From Burkholderiales bacterium (GTDB lineage: Bacteria > Pseudomonadota > Gammaproteobacteria > Burkholderiales > Burkholderiaceae_C): a DNA stretch of 37,850 nucleotides. The notes beneath the pieces were generated by a model, which did no database searches, was not told where the DNA came from, and saw only the letters and a list, made by a program, of their open reading frames with translations. Position numbers and translations under genes: made by a program. Shown one piece after another: positions 27,558 to 37,593 of the stretch (position 1 is its first letter; every line of letters starts with the position of its first letter). Location of the stretch: contig SXWY01000076.1 of assembly GCA_005789825.1 (NCBI GenBank), forward strand, positions 1 through 37,850, in the 5' to 3' direction.

Positions 27558-28016
27558 TTATCTGTTTGAATTTTTCTTGTTTTGTTTTGAGGAGAAATGT
27601 ACAGCAGTAATGCGCTTGAGATCAAAATACGCGACATCTACTTCATGGTTCAGTTGTAAAAATGCGGGATCGGTTTTTTCTAATTGAACAATTTCTTGCC
27701 GAGCTTTTTGAAGATGTGCGCTGGCATCGCTTTGCACGTCTGCCAAACCGATCAAATAGTCATCCATCAACGGGCAGTCGGTGTCGAAATAAAAACTTTT
27801 GTTATTCGGGTTGTAACTGAGCGGATAGAGGTTGCAGCCAAACGGTTTGTGGTCTCCCATGTTGCAGCCTGCAGGTCCTAAATGGTCACAACGGGTTTCT
27901 ATGCAAACCGAACCGAGTTTTTTTCGTTCCTTGGCGGTCAACGTGATTTCGAGAGGAGGATAGCCAGCCTCCACATTGCAGCATCGCTGGCATTGCGCAC
28001 AGTGGTCAAACAGCAC
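27558..28016 (-). CDS. YkgJ-family Cys-cluster (Zn/Fe-chelating) protein, probable GTG start
   Basis: CAQCQRCCNVE...TRCDHLGPAGCNMGDHKPFGCNLYPL...DTDCPLM; in-frame stop upstream with no ATG. Confidence 0.8.
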   Translation of the reverse strand: MLFDHCAQCQRCCNVEAGYPPLEITLTAKERKKLGSVCIETRCDHLGPAGCNMGDHKPFGCNLYPLSYNPNNKSFYFDTDCPLMDDYLIGLADVQSDASAHLQKARQEIVQLEKTDPAFLQLNHEVDVAYFDLKRITAVHFSSKQNKKNSNR

Positions 28017-28234
28017 GCACTGGCTCCAATGAGGAGAAGGCGTTTTGACAGAACATCACTTTTTTAAAACGTAGGTGTGTCATCAAGCGCGAAAAAAATT
28101 TCGGGAAATATTATCGTTTTTGTCATACACCGTCAAGAAATGATTTATTTAACGAATTTGATGGATGTGCGTTTTTGTAAATCAACGACACAGCGTTTTC
28201 AAAAAAAACATCGTGCAAAGCTTGCTTGCCAAAG

Positions 28235-29395
28235 TTAACGTGATGCTTGAGCTTCGCGCACCTGTACCAAGTCGCCTTGGGTCACGCCATCTGGCGGATT
28301 TTCAATCACTTTGTCACTGGCCTCTAGCCCAGACAACAACTCCAATCGATTGCCATGGTCGCGTGCAATCACCACGGGTTTGATGACCACGCGGTTTTCT
28401 GTGTTCACCGTGGCAATCTTCACACCGTCTTTGGTGTAGACCAAAGCACTGGGAGGGACGCTGAGCAGATGGGCTTGCGGTGGGATCGAAAAGCTGACAC
28501 TTGCATAGCCACCAGGCAGCAATTCACCACGTTTGTTTTCTGCGGAGAGTTGCACCAACATGCTGCCAGAACTGCTGCTGATGGCTTGCGACATGGACTG
28601 AACGGTGGCGCTGAACACTTGACCAGGCAGTTCGGGCACAGTGAACTGGGCAACAGTGCCTTTTTGAATATTTGAGACTTGGCTTTGCGGCAGATTGACA
28701 TACAAACGCAAACGTTTCACGTCAGAGACCACAAACAATTCTGTGCCAGGTGCGCCACCAACATTGATCAATTGCCCGATGTCGGTATTTCGCACGGTCA
28801 CCACGCCGTCAAACGGGGCAACGATACGGCTGAAGTTTTTCAATGCTTGCAAGCGGTTGACATTGGCCTGAGAGGCATTGACGACAGCGAGTTTGGCGTT
28901 GAGATCAGCTAGCTTTTCCTCAACGGCTTGTGACGACACAAAATTCGTGGCTTGCAAAGACTGCCAACGCTTGGCGGTGTTTTCAGACAAGGCGGCATTG
29001 GCTTGGGTACTGGCCAATTCGGCCTTGGCTTGCAAAATTTGTTGATCCAAGTCTGGTGTGTCAATTTCAGCCAAGACCTGGCCCGCTTTGACAGGCATGC
29101 CAATGTCAGCTTTCCAGCTTTTCAAGTAGCCACTGATGCGCGAATACAAGGGTGCTTTGGCATAGGCTTCGATGCGACCTGGCAAATTCAGAGTGGATGC
29201 ATCGCTGTTGCTGGTAGGGGTGATCACACTGACCATCACTGTGGATTGTTTGTCTGCCAGTGATTTCAATTGGGCCGCGTCCTTGGCGCGGACTTGCAAG
29301 CCGTTAAACACCACCACGCCGGCCAGCACGCTTGCCGCAACCAGTGCTGTCCACAACCAAGCTCGAGAAACCAATGATCCTGACTGTTTAAACAT
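28235..29395 (-). CDS. RND efflux periplasmic adaptor (HlyD/MFP family)
   Basis: GRIEAYAKAPLYSRISGYLKSWKADIGMPVKAGQVLAEIDTPDLDQQILQAKAEL, FSRIVAPFDGVVTVRNTDIGQLI. Confidence 0.92.
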   Translation of the reverse strand: MFKQSGSLVSRAWLWTALVAASVLAGVVVFNGLQVRAKDAAQLKSLADKQSTVMVSVITPTSNSDASTLNLPGRIEAYAKAPLYSRISGYLKSWKADIGMPVKAGQVLAEIDTPDLDQQILQAKAELASTQANAALSENTAKRWQSLQATNFVSSQAVEEKLADLNAKLAVVNASQANVNRLQALKNFSRIVAPFDGVVTVRNTDIGQLINVGGAPGTELFVVSDVKRLRLYVNLPQSQVSNIQKGTVAQFTVPELPGQVFSATVQSMSQAISSSSGSMLVQLSAENKRGELLPGGYASVSFSIPPQAHLLSVPPSALVYTKDGVKIATVNTENRVVIKPVVIARDHGNRLELLSGLEASDKVIENPPDGVTQGDLVQVREAQASR

Positions 29396-32300
29396 GACTG
29401 ACTCCAGAGGAAAACGAGGCGCTGCTGCCAGCGCGGTCACGGTTGTGCACCATGCTGAACAAAAGCGGAACAAATACCAACGTGGCGACCGTGGCCAGCA
29501 TCAAGCCGCCAATCACGGCCCGGCCCAGTGGTGCGTTTTGCTCGCCGCCTTCGCCTAAGCCCAGCGCCATGGGCACCATGCCGATCATCATGGCCAAGGC
29601 AGTCATCAAAACAGGTCTAAAGCGCACGAACCCTGCATCCAAGGCGGCTGCGATGGGGTCGCCCAGTTGCTCTAGCCGTTCACGCGCAAAACTGATGACC
29701 AACACACTGTTGGCGGTGGCGACACCCATGCACATGATGGCCCCAGTGAGCGCTGGCACAGACAAGCTCGTGCGTGTGGCAAACAACATCCACACAATGC
29801 CTGCCAGAGCGGCTGGTAAGGCACTGACAATGACAAAAGGATCGCGCCAAGATTGGAAATTCACCACGATCAGGAAGTAAATCAATACCACCGCGCCCAA
29901 CAGTCCCCAAAGCAATCCAGAGAAGGCATTCTCCATGGTGCGCACCTGACCCAGCAACACCACTTTGCTGCCCTTTGGCACAGCCCCCTCTGTGGCGGCA
30001 ATCACGCGCTTGACTTCGCGGGCCACGGTACCCAGGTCGGTATCTTGGGTGGTGGCATTGATTTGCACCAAAGGTTGTATGTCGTACTGACTGACGACCG
30101 CATTGCGCGTGGTTCGGTTGATGGTGGCCAAAGCACCGAGCACCGGTTGATTGGCATTTGCACTGTTGCCCACGGGTAGGTTGGACAAGTCGCTCAACGA
30201 GTCCATGTTGTATTGCGGTGTTTGCATCACCACACCGTAAGAGATGCCATTGGCAGGGTTGAGCCAAAAAGTGGGGGCGACCTGGCTGCTGCCAGCCAAA
30301 TTCACCACCATGTTGTTCGTGACATCTCTTGGGGTCACGCCCAGATTTTGGGCCTGAGTGCGGTCGATATTGACTTCAAAAACGGGGCTTTTCGCCGATT
30401 GCTGAATGCGAGCATCCGCCAGGCCTGGAATGCGTCGGATCTCTTTCAACAGCACATTGGCGTATTCGAAATTCGCCTGTAGATTGGCGCCGCGAATTTG
30501 AATTTCAATTGGCGCTGGTGCCCCAAAGTTCAAAATTTGGCTCACGATGTCTGCAGGAGGGAAAGAAAATACCGTGTCTGGAAAGGCTTCAGGCAAGGTT
30601 TTTCGGAGCTCACGCACATAGTCTGCCGTGGGTTGGTGGCCTTTGCGCAAAGCAATTTGTATGTCGCCATCCATGCTACCAATCACACCCGTATTGTTGT
30701 AAATCAAATTGATCCAACTCGGTGGCAATCCGATGTTGTCGACCAGTGTTTCTATTTCTTGTTCTGGAATCACTTGGCGTATTGCATCTTCGATTCTGGC
30801 AAAGCGCGCAGCTGTTTCCTCCACGCGTGTACCGACCGGCACCCGCGCATGAATCAAAATTTGACCGCCGTCCACATCCGGAAAGAAGTTGGTGCCCAAA
30901 TAAGGGACCAGTGCGAATGTGGCCAAGACAAAGCCCATAAAGCCCGCCACGATGGGCAAACGGTGTGCCAAAGACAATTGCAGCAAATCTTTGTATCCCG
31001 CGCGGAATTTTTCAAAGCCAGCTTCAAAGCTGCGTTGAAAACGCATGATGGGGTTGCGTGTGGGAGGCAAACGGGTGTTATTGCCATGCATATCGGTGTG
31101 GGGTGCATGGGGCTTGAGCAAAAACTTGGCCATGGTCGGAACCAAGGTTCTGGACAAAATGAATGAAAAAGTCATGGCCAGCATCACAGACAAGGCCATG
31201 GGTACAAACAGGAAGCGCGACACGCCATCCAGAAAAAACATAGGCACGAACACAATACAAATACACAGCAAAGAGACAAAAGCAGGGGCCACGATTTGCT
31301 CGGCACCGTCAAGAATGGCAGTCACCACATCTTTGCCTTGCTCAAGATGCCAGTTGATATTTTCAATGGTGACGGTGGCATCATCCACCAAAATGCCAAC
31401 GGCCAATGCCAAGCCGCCCAAGGTCATGATGTTGAGTGTTTCGCCCAAGGCATAAAGACCGACCAAAGCGCCCATGATCGAGAGTGGGATGGACACGGCA
31501 ATGATGATGGTCGAGCGCCAACTGCCCAAAAACAAAAAGATCATGACGCTGGTGAGCGCCGCCGCGATCAAGCCTTCCATGGCCACCCCTTGTATGGCGG
31601 CACGCACAAACAAGGATTGGTCGTTGATGGGCTTGACCGTCAGCGCTTCTGGCAGGGAGGGCTTGATCGCCTTGAGTTTTTCCAGCACGCCATCGACGAT
31701 GGCCAATGTGGAGGTAGTGCCGTTCTTCAACACAGACATCAACACCGAGCGGTTGCCGTTGACATGCACGATATTGGTTTGAGGCGCATTGCCATCGTGT
31801 ACGTTAGCCACATCGCGTATGTAGACCATGGCCCCATTGACATTTTTAATCGGTAAATCACCCAAATCTTTGATGGTGGCGGCTGCGTTGTTCAAGCTGA
31901 TGGTGTATTCCAAACTGTCAATTTTTTGCGTGCCCACCGGGGTGATGATGTTTTGCGTGGCCAGCGCAGCAGCCACATCTTGGGCGCTTAATCCTCGCGC
32001 TTGCAGCTCAGGTAAATTCAAATCGATTTGTACTTGGCGGGACTTGCCGCCGTAGGGAAACGGAATCGCTGCGCCTGGCACCGTGACCAAGGGTGTGCGA
32101 ACTTGCGTCAAGCCGATGTCGGCCAAGTTTTGTTCCGACAGCCCTTGGCCTGCGAGTGCGAGTTGAAGAATTGGGACAGTAGAGGCGTTGTAGTTGACGA
32201 TCAGTGGCGGCAATGTACCGGGCGGCATTTGACGGATCAACACCTGAGAAATCGCGGTCACTTGCGCATTGGCAACGGCAATGTTCACCCCTGGGTGAAA

Positions 32301-32591
32301 AAAGATTTTCACAATGCCCACACCCGCGTAGGAATTGGCTTCGATATGTTCGATGTCGTTGACTGTGGTAGTCAACACGCGTTGGTACAAGGTGCTGATG
32401 CGGCCCGCCATTTGATCTGGCGGCAAGCCGGTGTAGGCCCATGCCACAGCGATGACGGGAATACGGATTTCGGGAAAAATATCAGTGGGGGTTTTCAATG
32501 CTGCGAGCGGCCCCAATATCAGCAGCAGCAAGGCCATCACCACAAACGTATAAGGGCGCTTGATCGCCAGGCCAACAACATTCAACGCCAT
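29388..32591 (-). CDS. RND efflux permease (HAE1/AcrB-like, 1067 aa)
   Basis: Full-length RND topology; GGLALAVGILVDDATVTIENINWHL, FRPVLMTALAMMIGMVPMALGLGEGGEQNAPLGRAVIGG. Confidence 0.94.
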   Translation of the reverse strand: MALNVVGLAIKRPYTFVVMALLLLILGPLAALKTPTDIFPEIRIPVIAVAWAYTGLPPDQMAGRISTLYQRVLTTTVNDIEHIEANSYAGVGIVKIFFHPGVNIAVANAQVTAISQVLIRQMPPGTLPPLIVNYNASTVPILQLALAGQGLSEQNLADIGLTQVRTPLVTVPGAAIPFPYGGKSRQVQIDLNLPELQARGLSAQDVAAALATQNIITPVGTQKIDSLEYTISLNNAAATIKDLGDLPIKNVNGAMVYIRDVANVHDGNAPQTNIVHVNGNRSVLMSVLKNGTTSTLAIVDGVLEKLKAIKPSLPEALTVKPINDQSLFVRAAIQGVAMEGLIAAALTSVMIFLFLGSWRSTIIIAVSIPLSIMGALVGLYALGETLNIMTLGGLALAVGILVDDATVTIENINWHLEQGKDVVTAILDGAEQIVAPAFVSLLCICIVFVPMFFLDGVSRFLFVPMALSVMLAMTFSFILSRTLVPTMAKFLLKPHAPHTDMHGNNTRLPPTRNPIMRFQRSFEAGFEKFRAGYKDLLQLSLAHRLPIVAGFMGFVLATFALVPYLGTNFFPDVDGGQILIHARVPVGTRVEETAARFARIEDAIRQVIPEQEIETLVDNIGLPPSWINLIYNNTGVIGSMDGDIQIALRKGHQPTADYVRELRKTLPEAFPDTVFSFPPADIVSQILNFGAPAPIEIQIRGANLQANFEYANVLLKEIRRIPGLADARIQQSAKSPVFEVNIDRTQAQNLGVTPRDVTNNMVVNLAGSSQVAPTFWLNPANGISYGVVMQTPQYNMDSLSDLSNLPVGNSANANQPVLGALATINRTTRNAVVSQYDIQPLVQINATTQDTDLGTVAREVKRVIAATEGAVPKGSKVVLLGQVRTMENAFSGLLWGLLGAVVLIYFLIVVNFQSWRDPFVIVSALPAALAGIVWMLFATRTSLSVPALTGAIMCMGVATANSVLVISFARERLEQLGDPIAAALDAGFVRFRPVLMTALAMMIGMVPMALGLGEGGEQNAPLGRAVIGGLMLATVATLVFVPLLFSMVHNRDRAGSSASFSSGVSHV

Positions 32592-32662
32592 CTGTATCTT
32601 TCTTCATTGGCAACCGACGGATGAAGCGTCTGGTTTGCGAAAAGGATTCATGACGGCGATTA

Positions 32663-33601
32663 TCAACATTTTTGAAATCTTTGCCGCAATAACTTCAGAC
32701 TTTTGGTTCGGCGGCCATCAGCCAGTTGTAACTCGCTGTCCAAAAAAAATTCAGACGGTGAGCGCAAAACTTCATACAACGCTTGACATGTCTGACGCGC
32801 TCTGTCCCCTGGCCAATGCTTGGGCAGCAAATCCGAAGGCAACAGAGGATCACGCAACAACAGCCTTCTGTAGTCGTGAATCAACAGCAAGCGAAGCAGA
32901 AATGCTTTTGCCTTTTGGCCATCGGTATCAAAAAAAGCCGGGTCACGACATTCTTCAAGTAGGGGCCCATAGGTTTTGACAAACCGCTGGTAACTGATGG
33001 CGAGTTCATCCAAGCCCCAAGCCTGGGCCACCACTTCATTGTCACGCAGGCGACCTTCTAACGGCAGACCTGTGGCGATCAGCGGCCACATGTGTTTTTC
33101 TAAATGGCCCAAGCCCTCGCGATGCAACCATTCAAAGGTCTGATGCAAATCTGCCCCAGGATGGACAAAGCCCAGGTTTTGCCATGTGCCGAAACCTTGC
33201 CAGCGCAAAGCTTTTTTGAGCCGCTCTTTGTCTTTGGCTGTGACCTCTGCGGACAGCAACAGCAATCGCCATTGGCCATCCCATGTGGGTGAACGGCTGG
33301 CGTAAATGTGTTGTGATGCAGCGGCAATACGGCTGAGCCCACTGGCACTCAGCACATAGTTGGTGCGCCTGCCATATGTTTCGGTTTGCAGCCAGTCATC
33401 TTTGACCAAACGAAAAATCGCGGTGCGAATTAAGCGTTCATTGACTTGCAGGGGTGCTAGCAGACGGATGAGGCAACCCAGCCAAACCGAGCCACCTCTG
33501 GGGTAAATCGCGTCACCGTACATGGATACGATCAGTGAACCCGCCTGTACGCGTTCGGTTTGGATAAACCGCTGAATACGTTTGTCGGTCTGTGTGGCCA
33601 T
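32663..33601 (-). CDS. paaX: PaaX-family phenylacetate-responsive repressor
   Basis: GSLIVSMYGDAIYPRGGSVWLGCLIRLLAPLQVNERLIRTAIFRLVKDDWLQTETYGRRTNYVLSASG; divergent from paaABCDE. Confidence 0.93.
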   Translation of the reverse strand: MATQTDKRIQRFIQTERVQAGSLIVSMYGDAIYPRGGSVWLGCLIRLLAPLQVNERLIRTAIFRLVKDDWLQTETYGRRTNYVLSASGLSRIAAASQHIYASRSPTWDGQWRLLLLSAEVTAKDKERLKKALRWQGFGTWQNLGFVHPGADLHQTFEWLHREGLGHLEKHMWPLIATGLPLEGRLRDNEVVAQAWGLDELAISYQRFVKTYGPLLEECRDPAFFDTDGQKAKAFLLRLLLIHDYRRLLLRDPLLPSDLLPKHWPGDRARQTCQALYEVLRSPSEFFLDSELQLADGRRTKSLKLLRQRFQKC

Positions 33602-33642
33602 GCTTCAAATGGGTATACGCGAGGTGTGGTTTGAATTCATCA

Positions 33643-33681
33643 TGATACATAAAAATCTATTTTTCATATAATTTTGTATCA
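33643..33681. promoter_or_regulatory. Candidate PaaX operator overlapping the paaA promoter
   Basis: TGATACA (33643-33649) and TGTATCA (33675-33681) inverted repeat flanking TATAAT at 33667-33672. Confidence 0.65.
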
Positions 33682-33715
33682 GTTAAGATAGGGCATCCTT
33701 CTCACAGGTGAATCT

Positions 33716-34759
33716 ATGTACACACAGTCATTCAATGTGCCTGACGGCCATGGTAACCCTGGCCCAGCAGCCGACCTCAAGCCCGTACTCTCCGCGCAGC
33801 AGCAGCAGTTGCTGGCGCAAGCGCAAACCCTTTTTGATGCAGTGATTGATGCAGACGGCAAGATAGAAGCCAAAGATTGGATGCCAGAGGCGTACCGCAA
33901 AACGCTGGTGCGACAAATCAGCCAACACGCGCACAGTGAAATTGTGGGCATGCTGCCGGAGGGTAACTGGATCAGCCGAGCGCCCAGCCTCAAGCGCAAG
34001 GCCATTTTGATTGCCAAAGTGCAAGACGAAGGCGGACACGGTTTGTATTTGTACAGCGCCGCTGAAACCTTGGGCACCAGCCGCGATCAAATGCTGGATG
34101 CCCTGCACACAGGCCGCGCCAAATACAGTTCCATCTTCAACTATCCCACCCTCACTTGGGCCGATGTGGGTGTCATTGGGTGGTTGGTGGATGGCGCGGC
34201 CATCATGAACCAAATTCCCTTGTGCCGTTGCAGCTACGGACCGTATGCGCGGGCCATGGTGCGTATTTGCAAAGAAGAATCTTTTCATCAGCGCCAAGGG
34301 TTTGAATCACTCATGGTCATGATGCAGGGAAATGCCGAGCAGCAAGCCATGGTGCAAGACGCGGTTAACCGTTGGTGGTGGAAATGCCTTGCCATGTTTG
34401 GTCCGCCTGATGCAGACAGTACCAACAGCACACAGGGCATGCGTTGGGGCATCAAACGAGTCAGCAACGACGATCTGCGTCAAAAATTTGTGGACGCGAC
34501 TGTGCCCCAAGCCAAAGTGCTGGGTGTGACCTTGCCCGACCCGGATTTGAAATGGAACGAAGCGCGGGGTCATTACGACTACGGTGCAATCGATTGGTAT
34601 GAGTTTTGGGCCACCGTGAATGGCAATGGTCCATGCAACAAAGAGCGGCTTGCCACACGCGTCAAAGCGCACAACGATGGGCAATGGGTTCGCGATGCCG
34701 CCATGGCTTACGCCCGCAAGCAGCAACAACGCTTGGCGCAACCCAAGGAGGCCGCATGA
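33716..34759 (+). CDS. paaA: 1,2-phenylacetyl-CoA epoxidase subunit A
   Basis: [46 protein letters not shown]; followed by paaB-E. Confidence 0.97.
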   Translation: MYTQSFNVPDGHGNPGPAADLKPVLSAQQQQLLAQAQTLFDAVIDADGKIEAKDWMPEAYRKTLVRQISQHAHSEIVGMLPEGNWISRAPSLKRKAILIAKVQDEGGHGLYLYSAAETLGTSRDQMLDALHTGRAKYSSIFNYPTLTWADVGVIGWLVDGAAIMNQIPLCRCSYGPYARAMVRICKEESFHQRQGFESLMVMMQGNAEQQAMVQDAVNRWWWKCLAMFGPPDADSTNSTQGMRWGIKRVSNDDLRQKFVDATVPQAKVLGVTLPDPDLKWNEARGHYDYGAIDWYEFWATVNGNGPCNKERLATRVKAHNDGQWVRDAAMAYARKQQQRLAQPKEAA

Positions 34760-35055
34760 GCCAACCAGCCCCTCCCAACGAATGGCCTTTGTGGGAGGTG
34801 TTTGTGCGCAGCAAGCAAGGCATTGAGCACAAACACTGCGGCAGTTTGCATGCGGCAGATGCGCAACAGGCTTTGCGCATGGCGCGAGATGTCTACACGC
34901 GCAGGCAAGAAGGGGTCAGCATCTGGGTCATACCCTCGGCAGCCATCACCGCCAGCGACCCGGCTGACAAAGACAGCTTGTTCGATCCTGCCAAAGACAA
35001 GGTCTACCGACACCCGACCTTTTTTGTGATTCCAGATGAAGTGGGGCACATGTGA
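34756..35055 (+). CDS. paaB: 1,2-phenylacetyl-CoA epoxidase subunit B
   Basis: [51 protein letters not shown]. Confidence 0.97.
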   Translation: MSQPAPPNEWPLWEVFVRSKQGIEHKHCGSLHAADAQQALRMARDVYTRRQEGVSIWVIPSAAITASDPADKDSLFDPAKDKVYRHPTFFVIPDEVGHM

Positions 35056-35819
35056 GTACGCTGGCCGATTACGCTTTGCATTTGGCTGACAACGCATTGA
35101 TTCTGGGACAACGCAATGCTGAGTGGTGCGGCCATGGTCCGGTACTGGAAGAAGACTTGGCGTTGGCCAACCATTCCTTAGATTTGATCGGTCAAGCACG
35201 TTTGCTGTACCAGTGGGTGGCGCAACTGCGCGGCGATGGCAGTACCGAGGACACCTTGGCTTATTTCCGCGACCCGCAGGCGTTTCTCAACTTCACGCTG
35301 CTGGAGTTGCCACACTGCACGGCGTTGGCACCATCGGCCCGCGCAGAGCGCGATTACGCAGTCACCATCGTGCGCAATTTTTTCTTCAGCAGTTATATGT
35401 TGTTGGTGTGGGGTGTGCTGCAAAGCCATGCGCAACCCCAGTTGTCTGCGATTGCCGCCAAGTCCATCAAAGAAGTGCGTTACCACTGTCAACATGCTGC
35501 CGATTGGTTGATACGTTTTGGCGATGGCACCGCTGAGTCGCATGACAGAGCGCAAGCTGCAGTGGATTTTTTAATGCCGTATACGCAAGAGTTTTGGAGC
35601 GAATGGCCTGCTGCCAAAGAGGTGTTGCCTGACACCGCGCATTTAAAAAATCAGTGGTTTGACATGGTGATCGATGTGATTAAGGAAGCAGGCTTGCAAC
35701 TGCCCGAAGCCTCGGGCTATGTCACGCAAGGTGTCTTGGGTATACATACGGAGCACATGTCGTATTTGTTGGCCGAAATGCAAAGTTTGGCCAGGCAACA
35801 CCCCGGTGCGCAATGGTGA
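35052..35819 (+). CDS. paaC: 1,2-phenylacetyl-CoA epoxidase subunit C
   Basis: LGQRNAEWCGHGPVLEEDLALANHSLDLIGQARLLYQWVAQ; gene order. Confidence 0.96.
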   Translation: MSTLADYALHLADNALILGQRNAEWCGHGPVLEEDLALANHSLDLIGQARLLYQWVAQLRGDGSTEDTLAYFRDPQAFLNFTLLELPHCTALAPSARAERDYAVTIVRNFFFSSYMLLVWGVLQSHAQPQLSAIAAKSIKEVRYHCQHAADWLIRFGDGTAESHDRAQAAVDFLMPYTQEFWSEWPAAKEVLPDTAHLKNQWFDMVIDVIKEAGLQLPEASGYVTQGVLGIHTEHMSYLLAEMQSLARQHPGAQW

Positions 35820-36376
35820 CAGACCAAACGATCAGCACACCGCTACCTACGGGGCCCATTGCATTGCCAACGGGCGATTCCGACGAAGCGGCCCTATGGC
35901 AATGGTTGGAATCGGTGTGCGATCCGGAAATACCTGTGTTGTCATTGCGTGAACTCGGTGTGCTTCGGGCCGTGACATCGACAAGCACAGGCTGGCAGTT
36001 GTGGATCACGCCCACTTACAACGGCTGCCCAGCCCTGTCGCAAATGAAGGCCGATCTGTTGAGCGCTATGCAAAGCGCTGGAAAACCCGCCGAGGTGATC
36101 ACTTCTCTTGCACCGGCTTGGTCCAGCGACTGGATCACCGATGAAGCCAAAGAAAAGCTTCGCACCTACGGCATCGCTCCGCCGCATGCAAGCGCACAGT
36201 CCAACGGTATCAGCCTTGTTCGGCTGGCAGGCAAGATGCAGCGAGCCCAGGTGCCTTGTCCACAGTGCGGCAGTTCAGACACCACCGAGACTTCGCAGTT
36301 TGGTTCAACTGCGTGCAAAGCCATGTACAAATGCTTGGCTTGTGCTGAACCGTTCGATTACTTCAAACCGTATTGA
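35813..36376 (+). CDS. paaD: 1,2-phenylacetyl-CoA epoxidase maturation protein PaaD
   Basis: DPEIPVLSLRELGVLR, TPTYNGCPAL, CPQCGSSDTTETSQFGSTACKAMYKCLACAEPFDYFK. Confidence 0.96.
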   Translation: MVTDQTISTPLPTGPIALPTGDSDEAALWQWLESVCDPEIPVLSLRELGVLRAVTSTSTGWQLWITPTYNGCPALSQMKADLLSAMQSAGKPAEVITSLAPAWSSDWITDEAKEKLRTYGIAPPHASAQSNGISLVRLAGKMQRAQVPCPQCGSSDTTETSQFGSTACKAMYKCLACAEPFDYFKPY

Positions 36377-37482
36377 TGCTGATGAGCCAGTCGCAAGGTC
36401 GAACATTCCATGAACTTTGCATCACAAAGGTAAAGCCTGAAGCAGCGGGCTCATTGGCCGTGACTTTTGCCATTCCCTATGAATTGCATGCACTGTTTGC
36501 ATTTCAACCAGGTCAATTTTTGACCTTGAAAGCCGACATAAACGGCCAAGAAATTCGCCGCAGTTATTCCATTTGCAGCAGCGCTAAACGGTATACCGAT
36601 TCGCATGAAATAGACATCGGTATTCGTGCATTGCCAGGGGGGTTGTTTTCGCCGTGGGCCGTCAGCCATCTCAAGCCGGGTGACCGACTGTCTGTGATGC
36701 CGCCCGACGGAAGGTTTGTGTCTCAAAACCTGCAAGCCATTCACCGTGTGGGTTTCGCTGCGGGCTCTGGCATCACCCCAGTGCTCTCCATCATGGCCAG
36801 CTCCTTAGAGCAACAAGCGGATGCCCAATTCACGTTGGTTTACGGCAACCGCAACATGGCTTCGGTCATGTTCAACGAAGCATTGCAAGATTTGAAAGAC
36901 CGTTTTACCCAGCGGGTCACGCTCATGCATGTGCTGTCACGGCAAGCGCAAGAGGTCGAATTGCTACAAGGACGGCTTGATCAAGCCAAGGTGAGTCAGT
37001 TGCTTCAATCGGTGCTGTCGCCGCAGACATTTGATGAAGTGTTTGTGTGTGGACCTGCGGACATGATCGACAGCACGACGAACGCTTTGCTGTTGTCCGG
37101 CGTGCCACCAGAGCGCATTCACAGCGAACGATTTTTAGCACCTGATCAGCCTGTCAGAGTTCCGGTTGCCGATCCAGAGGCCTGCTTGGATGGCGACGAA
37201 GCCTCTGTGGCATTGACGCTGGTATTGGATGGTAAACAACATGCACTGCGCATGTCGCCCGCGCAAAAAATCTTGGATGTGGGATTGGCAGCAGGCTTGG
37301 ATCTGCCTTATTCATGCCGTGGAGGGGTGTGTTGCACCTGCCGCGCCAAAGTGATGCAGGGCAGTGTGGCCATGGAGAAAAATTTCACCCTCGAGGCATG
37401 GGAAACCAAACAAGGGTTTGTCCTAGCCTGTCAGTCGAAACCCACCAGCCACAGCGTGACACTGAGTTTCGATGAGCGATAA
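36376..37482 (+). CDS. paaE: 1,2-phenylacetyl-CoA epoxidase reductase subunit PaaE
   Basis: FAD/NAD reductase module (RRSYSICSS, GFAAGSGITPVLSI) plus C-terminal plant-type 2Fe-2S (PYSCRGGVCCTCRAKV); start overlaps the paaD stop (ATG 36376 or 36382). Confidence 0.95.
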   Translation: MLMSQSQGRTFHELCITKVKPEAAGSLAVTFAIPYELHALFAFQPGQFLTLKADINGQEIRRSYSICSSAKRYTDSHEIDIGIRALPGGLFSPWAVSHLKPGDRLSVMPPDGRFVSQNLQAIHRVGFAAGSGITPVLSIMASSLEQQADAQFTLVYGNRNMASVMFNEALQDLKDRFTQRVTLMHVLSRQAQEVELLQGRLDQAKVSQLLQSVLSPQTFDEVFVCGPADMIDSTTNALLLSGVPPERIHSERFLAPDQPVRVPVADPEACLDGDEASVALTLVLDGKQHALRMSPAQKILDVGLAAGLDLPYSCRGGVCCTCRAKVMQGSVAMEKNFTLEAWETKQGFVLACQSKPTSHSVTLSFDER

Positions 37483-37593
37483 CAGCATGCTTTGAGGCTG
37501 ATTTAACCCCTTGCCTGCTGGGTGGATAGGTTGCCATGTCCTGCGGCAAACGAGTCTGCATTAATATGCATTCACCATGTATTCACAACTTCC

